The position numbers and the translations under genes were made by a program. 64,000 nt of DNA from Herbidospora yilanensis (GTDB lineage: Bacteria > Actinomycetota > Actinomycetes > Streptosporangiales > Streptosporangiaceae), in NCBI RefSeq assembly GCF_001570565.1, contig NZ_BBXE01000020.1:207034-271033 (forward strand). The letters run 5' to 3'. The notes under the pieces are model-generated. The model was not told the DNA's origin. It saw only the letters and a program-made list of their open reading frames with translations, and did no database searches. Below are positions 26,367 through 34,686 of the stretch, one piece after another (within the stretch, counting starts at the first letter, position 1; each line of letters begins with the position of its first letter).

Positions 26367-27351
26367 CGAGGGCGGCCGCGCCGACGGCCGCGCCGAGGCC
26401 GGCGACCAGGGCGTGGTGCCGGCTGGCCCACGCCTGCGGGCTGACCTCCGCCGACCGTTCGTCGAACGCGCCGTGCGCGCCGTAGTCATGGCCGTGCGGG
26501 CCGTCGGCCGGGGCCCACAGGTTCGCCGGCTGGCGGGGCGACCTCGGCTGCTCGGTCTGCTGGGAGTCGAAGCCCGTCCTGGCCAGGTAGCGGTCGAGCA
26601 GCCCGGGGGCGATCGCGTTGGCCATCAGGGTCGCGACGGTGCTGGCGCCGACCCAGTACTCGCGGCGTTCTGGGTGGTCGGCGGCGTACAGCACGGCCCG
26701 CGCGGCGACCTCGGGCTGGTAGATCGGCGGCACCGGCTGGGCCTGGCGGGGCAGCCGCGACAACACCCACGAGAACTGGGGCGTGTTGACCGCGGGCAAC
26801 TGGACCATGGTCACGTGGACGCCGCTGTGCCCGTGCAGCAGCTCGCAGCGCAGCGCCTCGTTGAAGCCCTGGATGGCGTGCTTGGCGCCGCAGTAGGCGC
26901 TCTGCAGCGGGATGCCCCGGTAGGCCAGCGCCGAGCCGACCTGGACGACGGTCCCCCGGTCGCGGGGCCGCATCCGGTTCAGCGCGGCCATGGTGCCGTG
27001 CACGTAGCCGAGGTAGGTGACCTCGGTGACGCGGCGGTACTCCTCCGGCCGGATGTCGGCGAAGGGGGCGAAGACCGACGTGAACGCCACGTTCACCCAC
27101 ACGTCGATGGGGCCCAGCTCGGCCTCGGCCCGGCCGGCGGCGGCGTCCACCTGCGCGAAGTCGGACACGTCGACGGGGATCTCCAGCGGGGTGCCGCCGC
27201 CCCGCCGCACGTCGGCGGCGGCGGCCCCCAGGCCCTTGACTCCCCGGGCGAGCAGGGCCACCTTCGCGTGCCGCGCGCCGAACGCCTGGGCCACCGCGCG
27301 GCCGACGCCGCCGCTCGCGCCGGTGACGACCACGACCTGTTCCGCTTTCAT
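26335..27351 (-). CDS. Short-chain dehydrogenase/reductase with C-terminal extension
   Basis: This 338-residue NAD(P)-dependent oxidoreductase has the nucleotide motif TGASGGVGRAVA (residues 10-21), a Ser in VGSALAY, and the catalytic pair in YCGAKHA, all of the classical SDR pattern. The core ends near residue 250. The extra 85 residues, rich in His and Gly, end with one hydrophobic helix (HALVAGLGAAVGAAALVM) that probably ties the enzyme to the membrane. The ATG overlaps the stop of the FAD/Fe-S dehydrogenase gene by 4 bp, so it is the last gene of the catabolic operon starting at 33125. Confidence 0.88.
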   Translation of the reverse strand: MKAEQVVVVTGASGGVGRAVAQAFGARHAKVALLARGVKGLGAAAADVRRGGGTPLEIPVDVSDFAQVDAAAGRAEAELGPIDVWVNVAFTSVFAPFADIRPEEYRRVTEVTYLGYVHGTMAALNRMRPRDRGTVVQVGSALAYRGIPLQSAYCGAKHAIQGFNEALRCELLHGHSGVHVTMVQLPAVNTPQFSWVLSRLPRQAQPVPPIYQPEVAARAVLYAADHPERREYWVGASTVATLMANAIAPGLLDRYLARTGFDSQQTEQPRSPRQPANLWAPADGPHGHDYGAHGAFDERSAEVSPQAWASRHHALVAGLGAAVGAAALVMRMRSRHHV

Positions 27352-30251
27352 CGTCCCTCCTCGTGCAGCCCGACGGCGAGCAACTGGGCGAGGTGCACGC
27401 CCTCCCGGCCGCCGCTGTCGAGCTGGTGGATCTGGGTGCGGCAGCTGAACCCGTCGGCGAGCACGGCGGTCTCCCGCCGGGCCGCCCGCAGCCGGGGCAG
27501 CAGCACCCGTTCGGCGCAGGCCTCGCTGACCTCCAGGTGACCGCGCTCGAAGCCGAAGTTCCCGGCCAGCCCGCAGCAGCCCGAGTCGAGGTGCTCCGCC
27601 CGTACACCGGCGGCTTGGAGCAGTTCCTCGTCGGCGTCGAAGCCCATGACGGCGTGCTGGTGGCAGTGGACCTGGGCCAGCGCGTCGACGTCGAGGCGCG
27701 GCGGCCGGTAGCCGGGGCTGTGCCGGGTGAGCAGTTCGGCGAGCGTGACCGTCTGGTTCCGCAGCCGCCGCACGTCCTGGTCGGTCGGGAACAGCTCCTC
27801 GGCGTCGCCGCGGAACACGGCCGTGCAGCTCGGTTCCAGCCCGACGACCAGGCCGCCGTCGCGCAGGTGGTCGGCCAGCAGCCGCACGGTCCGCCTCAGG
27901 ACGCGTTTCGCGGTGGCGAGCTGGCCGGTGGAGATCCAGGTCAGCCCGCAGCACACCGGGCCGGGCGGCAGGACGACCCGCCAGCCCGCGTCCTCGATCA
28001 CCTCGACGGCGGCCCGCCCGACCTCGGGGTGGAATCCGTTGGTGAAGGTGTCCGGCCACAACAGGACGCTCCCCCGGCCGCCGTCGCCGCGCGGGCCCCG
28101 TCGCCGGAACCAGCGCTGGAAGGTCTGCCCGGCGAACGCCGGGAGCTCCCGGTCGGCGACCCCCGCGACCACCCTGGCCAGTCCCCCCATGCGGTTCACC
28201 ACCGGCCCGAGCCGGAGCCCGGCGACGACCGCGGCGGCGACGGGGAGCCAGCCCAGCGCCAGGTCGGACCGGGGCCGCCGCCACTGCCGGCCCTCGTAGT
28301 GGTGCGACAGGAACTCCGCCTTGTACGTCGCCATGTCCACGTTCGCCGGGCAGTCGGTCTTGCACCCCTTGCAGGCCAGGCACAGATCGAGGGCGTTCTT
28401 CACCTCGCCGGACCGCCAGCCCCGGGTGATCGTCTCGTCGCCGTGCCCGTCGAGCATCTCGAACAGCAGCCGGGCGCGGCCCCGGGTGGAGTGCTCCTCC
28501 TCCCCGGTGACCTGGTAGGACGGGCACATCACCTGGCCGCCCTCGGTGGTGTGCTGACGGCAACGGCCGACGCCGACGCAGCGGTTGACCGCCTGGCTGA
28601 ACGAGCCGCCGTCGTGCGGATACCGGAACCTGAGGTCCTGCGGCTCGGCGGGCGCCCAGTGCGAGCCGAGCCGCAGATGGTCGTCGAGCGGGTAGGGCGC
28701 GACGACCTTGCCGGGGTTCATCCGGTCGTCGGGGTCGAAGATCGTCTTGAGCCGCATGAAAGCGGTGACGATCTCCGGGCCGAACATCTTGGGCAGCAGT
28801 TCGCCCCGGCTCTGGCCGTCGCCGTGCTCGCCGGAGAACGATCCGCCGAACTCGGCGACGAGGTCGGCGGCCCTCTCCATGAACCGGCGGTAGGCCGCGA
28901 CGCCGTCGGCGGTGTAGAGGTCGAAGGGGATGCGGGTGTGCACGCAGCCCTGCCCGAAGTGGCCGTAGAGGGCCGGACCGGTGTCGCTCTCGTAGCCGAA
29001 CTCCCGGTAGAGGTCGCGGAGCCGGCGCAGGTACTCGCCGAGCCGTTCGGGGGCCACGGCGGAGTCCTCCCAGCCCTCGAAGGTGTCGGGCCGGTCGGCG
29101 ACGTGCGCGGTCGCGGCCAGGCCCGCCTCCCTGACGTGCCAGAGCTCGTCCTCGCGGACGGGGTCGCCGAGGAACCGCACGTCGGCGCGGTGCCCGTCGT
29201 CGAGCAGGCCCTGCGCGCGGGACCGCGCCTCCTCGGCCGTCTCGCCGCCGAACTGCACCATGAGGAAGGCCCGGCCCCGCGGGAGTTCGCCCAGCGCGGC
29301 GGGGTTGAGGTGCTTGAGCTGCTCGTCGCGGATCAGCTTGTGGTCGACGCCCTCCAGCGCGATCGGCTCGTAGGGCAGGATCGCGGGCACCGCGTCGGCG
29401 GCCGCGGCGATGTCGGGGTAGCCGAGCACGACCAGGGCGCGCTCGGGCAGCACCGGCACCAGCTCCAGTTCCGCGCGCAGCACGGTGACCAGGGTCGACT
29501 CACTGCCGACGAGCAGCCCGGCGACGTCGAAGCCGTGCTCGGGCAGCAGGGAGTCGAGGTTGTAGCCGGAGACCCGGCGCGGGATGTGGGGGTAGCGCCG
29601 CCGGATCTCGTCGGCGTAGGCGTCGCGCAGGGCCCGCAACTGCCGGTAGATCGCGGCCCGGGGGTCGCCCCGGTGTTCGATCGCGGCGTACTCCTCGTCG
29701 GTGGTCTCGCCGCACCAGAAGCGGGTGCCGTCGTAGAGGAGCACCTCCAGGCGGGCGATGTTGTCGACGACCTTGCCGGTGCGCTGCGCGGTCGCGCCGC
29801 AGGAGTTGTTGCCGATCATGCCGCCGAGGGTGCAGTTCATGTGGGTGGCGGGTTCCGGGCCGTACCGCAGGCCGTGCTCCCTGAGCTTCCGGTTCAGCAC
29901 GTCCAGGACGATGCCGGGCTGCACGACGCAGGTGCGGCCCTCGGCGTCGACCGACTCCAGCGCGGTGCAGTACTTCGACCAGTCGACGACCACGGCGGTG
30001 TTGGCGCACTGCCCGGCGAGGCTCGTGCCGCCGCCCCGCGACAGGACCGGGGCGCCGAAGTCGCGGGCGACGGCCACCGCCTCGGCCCCGGCGTCGGGGG
30101 TGCGGGGCACCACCACGCCGATGGGCACCTGGCGGAAGTTGGAGGCGTCGGTGGAGTAGGCGGCGCGGCTGCCGGGGTCGAACCTGATCTCGCCGTCGAC
30201 CCGCTCGCGCAGGGCCTCCACCAGAGCGGCCGGAGCTTCGGTGATGGTCAT
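27348..30251 (-). CDS. FAD-linked oxidase fused to Fe-S/CCG domains (2-hydroxyacid dehydrogenase)
   Basis: This 967-residue respiratory dehydrogenase combines GlcD-type and GlcF-type functions. The N-terminus (about 40-220) is the PCMH FAD-binding domain (LSRGGGTSLAGQ). The FAD-oxidase C-domain runs to about 540, with SGEHGDG. Two ferredoxin-like clusters follow near 570-640 (CVGVGRC...CPS and CLACKGCKTDCP). The end carries two CCG domains (PVCCGLTWIS, SGCCGLAGN) that bind a cluster or quinone-side acceptor. It should oxidise a 2-hydroxy acid such as D-lactate or 2-hydroxyglutarate to the keto acid and feed electrons to the respiratory chain. Its position between an enolase-superfamily enzyme and an SDR suggests an acid-sugar or hydroxyacid route. 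Confidence 0.92.
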   Translation of the reverse strand: MTITEAPAALVEALRERVDGEIRFDPGSRAAYSTDASNFRQVPIGVVVPRTPDAGAEAVAVARDFGAPVLSRGGGTSLAGQCANTAVVVDWSKYCTALESVDAEGRTCVVQPGIVLDVLNRKLREHGLRYGPEPATHMNCTLGGMIGNNSCGATAQRTGKVVDNIARLEVLLYDGTRFWCGETTDEEYAAIEHRGDPRAAIYRQLRALRDAYADEIRRRYPHIPRRVSGYNLDSLLPEHGFDVAGLLVGSESTLVTVLRAELELVPVLPERALVVLGYPDIAAAADAVPAILPYEPIALEGVDHKLIRDEQLKHLNPAALGELPRGRAFLMVQFGGETAEEARSRAQGLLDDGHRADVRFLGDPVREDELWHVREAGLAATAHVADRPDTFEGWEDSAVAPERLGEYLRRLRDLYREFGYESDTGPALYGHFGQGCVHTRIPFDLYTADGVAAYRRFMERAADLVAEFGGSFSGEHGDGQSRGELLPKMFGPEIVTAFMRLKTIFDPDDRMNPGKVVAPYPLDDHLRLGSHWAPAEPQDLRFRYPHDGGSFSQAVNRCVGVGRCRQHTTEGGQVMCPSYQVTGEEEHSTRGRARLLFEMLDGHGDETITRGWRSGEVKNALDLCLACKGCKTDCPANVDMATYKAEFLSHHYEGRQWRRPRSDLALGWLPVAAAVVAGLRLGPVVNRMGGLARVVAGVADRELPAFAGQTFQRWFRRRGPRGDGGRGSVLLWPDTFTNGFHPEVGRAAVEVIEDAGWRVVLPPGPVCCGLTWISTGQLATAKRVLRRTVRLLADHLRDGGLVVGLEPSCTAVFRGDAEELFPTDQDVRRLRNQTVTLAELLTRHSPGYRPPRLDVDALAQVHCHQHAVMGFDADEELLQAAGVRAEHLDSGCCGLAGNFGFERGHLEVSEACAERVLLPRLRAARRETAVLADGFSCRTQIHQLDSGGREGVHLAQLLAVGLHEEGR

Positions 30252-30264
30252 GACTGTCCTCCCG

Positions 30265-31329
30265 TCAGAGTGCGACCGCGTAGCGCCGGGCGGCGTCCTC
30301 CCTGATCGAGAGGCCGTGGCCGGAGACCGACGCCGACGGGGTCACGACGCCGTCCACGGGACGCAGGCCCCCGTCGAAGAGCAGGTTCTCGACGCGGTCG
30401 TGGTCGGCGAACCATTCGAGGTGCCGGAGGTTCTGGGTCGCGGCGCCGATCTGCGCCGACAGGCTGTTGGCGCAGTGGGCCGACACGTCCCGGTTGACGG
30501 CGGCGGCCACGGCGGCGGCGCGGGCGAACTCGGTGTAGCCGCCGCAGCGGGTCACGTCGATCTGCAGGCAGTCGACGACGCCGGTCATGCGGGCGAAGTA
30601 GGGCAGGTCGTAGCCGTACTCCCCGGCCGCGACGTCGGGCCGGCTGACCGCGCGCACCTCCGCCAGGCCCGCGAGGTCGTCGCTGGAGACCGGCTCCTCG
30701 AACCAGGTCACGTCCCACTCGGCGAGCCGCCGGGCGACCCGGCGGGCCTGGCCGACGGAGTAGGCGCCGTTGGCGTCCACGTAGACCTCGGCGGCGTCGC
30801 CCACCGTGGCGCGGGTGAGCGCCACCCGGTCCAGGTCGGGGCCGATCTTGATCTTCACCCTGGGGGTCCGGCCGGCCCAGTGCTCCAGCCAGGCGCGCAG
30901 GTCGGCCTCGCCCATCGAGGTGAAGCCGCCGCTGGCGTACACGGGGACCGATTCGCGCACCCGGCCGAGCAGGCGGCACAGCGGCAGCCCGCACGACCGC
31001 GCCGCCGCGTCCCACAGGGCGATGTCGACCGCCGAGATCGCGCACGACACCAGTCCCGGCCGGCCCAGGTTGCGCACGGCGTGCCGCATGGCCGCCCAGC
31101 AGGCCGGCACGTCGAGCACCGGCCGTCCCGTCACCGCCCCGGCCAGCACGCCCTCGACCAGCGGCACGCAGGCCGCGTCGGCGTACGTCCAGCCGAGCCC
31201 GGTCACGCCGTCGGCCCGGACGTGCACCACGACGACGGTGGTGGAGTCCCAGCCGAGGGTGCCGTCGGTCTCCGGTTCCGGCGTGGGCACGCGATAGGCG
31301 CACGCCGCCACGTGGTCGACCGGCGGCAT
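30265..31329 (-). CDS. Enolase-superfamily (mandelate-racemase-like) enzyme
   Basis: This 354-residue enzyme is of the enolase superfamily. The N-terminal cap (1-115) precedes a beta-barrel with VKIKIG (K-x-K base), metal ligands in YVDANGAY, FEEPV and GEYGYD, and a His in SAHCANS. The K-x-K with a later His is the mandelate-racemase subgroup pattern: racemisation or dehydration of a sugar acid via an enolate. The exact acid cannot be told. The ATG shares one base with the stop of the TPP enzyme gene (TGATG). Confidence 0.88.
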   Translation of the reverse strand: MPPVDHVAACAYRVPTPEPETDGTLGWDSTTVVVVHVRADGVTGLGWTYADAACVPLVEGVLAGAVTGRPVLDVPACWAAMRHAVRNLGRPGLVSCAISAVDIALWDAAARSCGLPLCRLLGRVRESVPVYASGGFTSMGEADLRAWLEHWAGRTPRVKIKIGPDLDRVALTRATVGDAAEVYVDANGAYSVGQARRVARRLAEWDVTWFEEPVSSDDLAGLAEVRAVSRPDVAAGEYGYDLPYFARMTGVVDCLQIDVTRCGGYTEFARAAAVAAAVNRDVSAHCANSLSAQIGAATQNLRHLEWFADHDRVENLLFDGGLRPVDGVVTPSASVSGHGLSIREDAARRYAVAL

Positions 31330-33125
31330 CAGTCGTTCTTCCGGCCGTGCAGGAACTCCTGCGCCTTGGTCTTCACCCCTTGCGCGATCAGGTGGAACGC
31401 GCTCGGGTCGCCCTGCAGCACGGCCTCGGTCACCGACTTGACCTGGTCGAAGGTCGCGTGCGGCGGAATCGGCGGCACCTCCGGGTCGCAGTGCACGTCG
31501 AGCACCGCGGGCACGCCCGCCGCGAACGCCCGGTCCCACGCCAGGCCCAGGCCCTCCGGTTCGGCGACCGTGATGCCCTCCAGGCCGAGGGAGCGGGCGA
31601 ACCCGGCGTAGTCGACGTCGGGGAGGCTCTGCGAGGCCTCGAACTTCGGCGCGCCGCCCATGGCCCGCAGCTCCCACGTCACCTGGTTGAGGTCGTTGTT
31701 GTGGAAGACGCAGACGACCAGGCGCGGGTCGCGCCACAGGTGGTGGTAGCGGGCGATGGTGATCAGTTCGGCCAGCCCGTTCATCTGCATGGCCCCGTCG
31801 CCCGCCAGGGCGACCACGGGCCGGTCGGGATGGGCGAACTTGGCGCCGATGGCGTAGGGCACGCCGGGGCCCATCGTGGCCAGGGTGCCCGACAACGAGC
31901 CCCGCATGCCCTGGCGCATGCGCAGGTTGCGGGCGTACCAGTTGGTGGACGAGCCGGAGTCGGCCGTCACGATCGCGTCGCCGGGGACGCGCCGGGACAA
32001 CTCCGAGACGATCAGCATCGGGTTGACCGGCTTGGCCGTCACCTCGGCCTCGCGCTCCACGACGTCCCACCAGGCGGCCACGTTCCGCTCGATGGTCTCC
32101 CGCCACTCGCTGCCGACCTTGGGCCGGATCATCGGGATCAGCGCGGTGAGCGTGGCGGCGGCGTCGCCGACGAGGTTGACCTCGGTGGGGTAGCGCATCC
32201 CGATGAACCGGCCGTCGATGTCGATCTGCACCGCCCTGGCCTGCCCGAACTCCGGCAGGAACTGGGTGTAGGGGAAGTTGGAGCCCACGATCAGCAGGGT
32301 GTCGCAGTCGCGCATCATCTCGTAGCTGGCCCGGGTGCCGAGCAGCCCGATCGACCCCGTCACGTAGGGGAGGTCGTCGGGCAGCACGTCCTTGCCCAGC
32401 AGCGCCTTGGCCACCCCCGCGCCGGTCAGGTCGGCGAGCCGCCGCACCTCCTCGGCCGCGCCCCGCGCGCCCTGCCCGACCAGGATGGCCGGCCGCTCCC
32501 CCGCGTTGATCACGTCGGCGGCCAGCGCGATGTCGGACTCGGTGGCGACCGTCCGCGCCCACACGGTGCCCGGCGGGCTGGAGGGCACCATCTTGAAGGC
32601 GTGCTCCGGCGCGGCGTACTCCTCCTCCTGGAGGTCCGACGGGATGATCACCGCCGTCGGCGCGCGGGAGGCCTGGGCGGTCCTGATCGCGCGGTCGAGC
32701 GCGTTCGGGAGTTGCTCGGCCACGTTGACCTCGACCAGGTACTCCGAGGCGACGTCCTTGAACAGCGCCTGGAGGTCCACCTCCTGCTGGTAGCTGCCGC
32801 CCATCGCGCTGCGGGCGGTCTGGCCCACGATCGCCACCACCGGCACGTGGTCGAGCTTGGCGTCGTAGAGCCCGTTCAGCAGGTGGATCGCCCCGGGTCC
32901 CGAGGTGGCCATGCAGACCCCGAACCGGCCGCTGAACTTGGCGTATCCGACGGCCGCGAACGCGGCCATCTCCTCGTGCCGGCTCTGTACGAACCGGGGC
33001 ACGTCGTCCGCCCTGCCCAGGGCCGCGAGGATGCCGTTGATCCCGTCTCCCGGATAGGCGAAAATCTGCTGTACGCCCCATTCCTGGAGGCGTCGTACCA
33101 CGTAGTCACCGACGGTCTGCGCCAT
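31329..33125 (-). CDS. Thiamine-pyrophosphate enzyme, pyruvate-oxidase-like
   Basis: This 598-residue TPP enzyme has three domains: Pyr (residues 1-170, with the catalytic Glu in SRHEEMAAFAA), a central Rossmann-like part (190-330) and the PP domain (370-540, with GDGAMQMNGL and the Mg/TPP motif ending NNDLNQ). The closest recognised relatives are pyruvate oxidase/dehydrogenase (PoxB) and acetolactate-synthase-like proteins. It probably decarboxylates a 2-keto acid. ATG 33125 is preferred to upstream starts because the family begins at MAQTVGDYVV and a G-rich RBS precedes it. It is the first gene of the four-gene operon reaching 26335. Confidence 0.9.
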   Translation of the reverse strand: MAQTVGDYVVRRLQEWGVQQIFAYPGDGINGILAALGRADDVPRFVQSRHEEMAAFAAVGYAKFSGRFGVCMATSGPGAIHLLNGLYDAKLDHVPVVAIVGQTARSAMGGSYQQEVDLQALFKDVASEYLVEVNVAEQLPNALDRAIRTAQASRAPTAVIIPSDLQEEEYAAPEHAFKMVPSSPPGTVWARTVATESDIALAADVINAGERPAILVGQGARGAAEEVRRLADLTGAGVAKALLGKDVLPDDLPYVTGSIGLLGTRASYEMMRDCDTLLIVGSNFPYTQFLPEFGQARAVQIDIDGRFIGMRYPTEVNLVGDAAATLTALIPMIRPKVGSEWRETIERNVAAWWDVVEREAEVTAKPVNPMLIVSELSRRVPGDAIVTADSGSSTNWYARNLRMRQGMRGSLSGTLATMGPGVPYAIGAKFAHPDRPVVALAGDGAMQMNGLAELITIARYHHLWRDPRLVVCVFHNNDLNQVTWELRAMGGAPKFEASQSLPDVDYAGFARSLGLEGITVAEPEGLGLAWDRAFAAGVPAVLDVHCDPEVPPIPPHATFDQVKSVTEAVLQGDPSAFHLIAQGVKTKAQEFLHGRKND

Positions 33126-33204
33126 GAGCGTCCCCCCGCTCTCGGTATTTCGCCCGGCGTACCCATCCGTTTTATGGCTACACGCACCTTTTGTCGGATT
33201 TGAG

Positions 33205-33281
33205 CTAGACGAGCGTGTGGCCACCGTCCACGGTCAGCGCGGACGTGGCCCGGGAAATGTCGGTGGCCGCCGATAGTTTCC
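33205..33281 (-). pseudogene. C-terminal remnant of a short-chain dehydrogenase gene
   Basis: On the minus strand the last codons before the TAG at 33205 read SAATDISRATSALTVDGGHT and LV, exactly the form of the conserved SDR C-terminus (xxxATSxxxTVDGGxxL). Upstream of that the frame runs into unrelated DNA antisense to the next gene. It is a fossil of about 25 codons, too short to function. Confidence 0.6.
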
Positions 33282-33310
33282 GATCAACCCCCGAACACGG
33301 AAGGTTGGTC

Positions 33311-33607
33311 ATGTACCGACAGGGTGACATCCTGATCATGCCGGTCCCCGAGGCGTCGGTGCCTCCCGGTCTCGTCGCCGAGCCGCGTGACCACAAGGGC
33401 CGCATCGTGCTGGCCCTGGGCGAGGCCACCGGCCACGCCCACGCGCTCCACGGCCCCGGAACGCTCTACCCGGGCTTCCTCCACCTGCCCGAGGGCGGCC
33501 GGCTGGTCCACGAGGAGCACGCCACGATCCCGCTGCCCAAGGGCTGGTTCCGGATCGTCCGGCAGCGGGAATACGTGCCCGGCTCGTTCCGGGTGGTGGC
33601 CGACTGA
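33311..33607 (+). CDS. Small conserved protein, partner of DUF6745 protein
   Basis: This 98-residue protein begins MYRQGDILIMPVPEASVPPG and is mostly beta by pattern, with VLALGEATGHAHAL, a pair of His, and HEEHATIPLPKGWFRIVRQREY. Similar small proteins accompany DUF6745 proteins in actinomycetes; function unknown. The open frame extends upstream, but the ATG at 33311 has GGAAGG 7 nt before it and starts the conserved part. Its TGA overlaps the next gene (TGATG). Confidence 0.72.
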   Translation: MYRQGDILIMPVPEASVPPGLVAEPRDHKGRIVLALGEATGHAHALHGPGTLYPGFLHLPEGGRLVHEEHATIPLPKGWFRIVRQREYVPGSFRVVAD

Positions 33608-34686
33608 TGACCATCGAGACCACGATGACCTGGGCCGACGTCGCCTTCACCACCGGTGCGGGTGACCGGGCCGAGGCCGAGGCGGGCGTCCGCGAGGCCT
33701 ACGCCGCCGCCGGGCTGGCCGCGCCCCGGGCGATCCTGTGGGCCGGGTCGCCGGTCGTCGCCTCGGCGGCGGCCGCCATCCACCACGGCGGCGAGGCCGC
33801 CGTCGATGCGCTGAACCGGGCCGGCCTGGGTTCGCTCATCCTGTCGGCGGCTCCGCTGCTGGCCCGGCCGCTCGGCCGGTCCGTGCGCGAAGAGGTGCGC
33901 ACCCACCCCTGGGAGCGGGCCCGCGCCGACGTGCTGCGCGAGACCGGCGGGGCCGGGTGGGCGCGGGTGTGGGAGTCGACCGGCGGGCTGCTGTGGCCGA
34001 GGGTGAACACGGTCGTCCAGGAGATCCGCCGGGGCCTGTCGGTGCTCGGCGGCGAGCAGGCCGGCGACCTGCTGCGCCAGGCCGCGCTCGACGCGGTGCT
34101 CGGCCAGCACGACGCCGCCTGGTTGTCGGCCTTCGCCGACGCCCCCGGCCTGGCCGGGCTGACCCGGGTCGCCCGCCACGCCGGCTGGTGGTTCCCCTAC
34201 GCCGACGTGGCCATCGTCTGCGAGCGCCCCGCCGAGCTCCACCTCGACGAGGCGGGCCGCCTCCACCGCCCCGACGGCCCCGCGCTGGTCTTCCCCGACG
34301 GGTTCGCGCTGGAGGCCTGGCACGGCATGCCGGTGCCCGAGGGCTTCGTGGCGTCCATGGCCGACCTGAACCCCGAGCGCATCCGCAACGAGGAGAACGC
34401 CGAGCTGCGCCGGGTCATGCTCGAACACTTCGGCTTCGACCGCTACCTGTCGGAGTCGGGCGCGACCCCCCTCCACCGAGACGAGACGGGCGTCCTGTGG
34501 CGCATCAGCCTGCCCGACGACGAAGACGTGGTGACGGTCGAGGTGGTCAACTCGACCGCCGAACCCGACGGAACCTTCCGCACCTACTTCCTGCGTGTGC
34601 CGCCGTGGGTGCAGCGCGCCCGTCAGGGCGTGGCGTGGACGTTCGGGGTGAAGGAGGAGGACTACCGGCCCGAGAAGGAGACCTGA
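33607..34686 (+). CDS. DUF6745 domain protein
   Basis: This 359-residue protein of unknown function has a helical N-terminal half. The conserved core is near residues 200-250, CERPAELHLDEAGRLHRPDGPAL followed by LEAWHGMPVPEGF. This WHG/HRPDGPA pattern is the DUF6745 signature. It is coupled to the 98-residue protein by a one-base overlap and ends 25 bp inside the 3' end of the convergent histidine kinase gene. Nothing in the sequence suggests catalysis. Confidence 0.78.
   Translation: MTIETTMTWADVAFTTGAGDRAEAEAGVREAYAAAGLAAPRAILWAGSPVVASAAAAIHHGGEAAVDALNRAGLGSLILSAAPLLARPLGRSVREEVRTHPWERARADVLRETGGAGWARVWESTGGLLWPRVNTVVQEIRRGLSVLGGEQAGDLLRQAALDAVLGQHDAAWLSAFADAPGLAGLTRVARHAGWWFPYADVAIVCERPAELHLDEAGRLHRPDGPALVFPDGFALEAWHGMPVPEGFVASMADLNPERIRNEENAELRRVMLEHFGFDRYLSESGATPLHRDETGVLWRISLPDDEDVVTVEVVNSTAEPDGTFRTYFLRVPPWVQRARQGVAWTFGVKEEDYRPEKET

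Noticed and set aside
33285..33429. Remaining 50 codons of the SDR-tail frame on minus
   Set aside because: Antisense to the 98-residue protein gene with no SDR features; only the last 25 codons are SDR-like.
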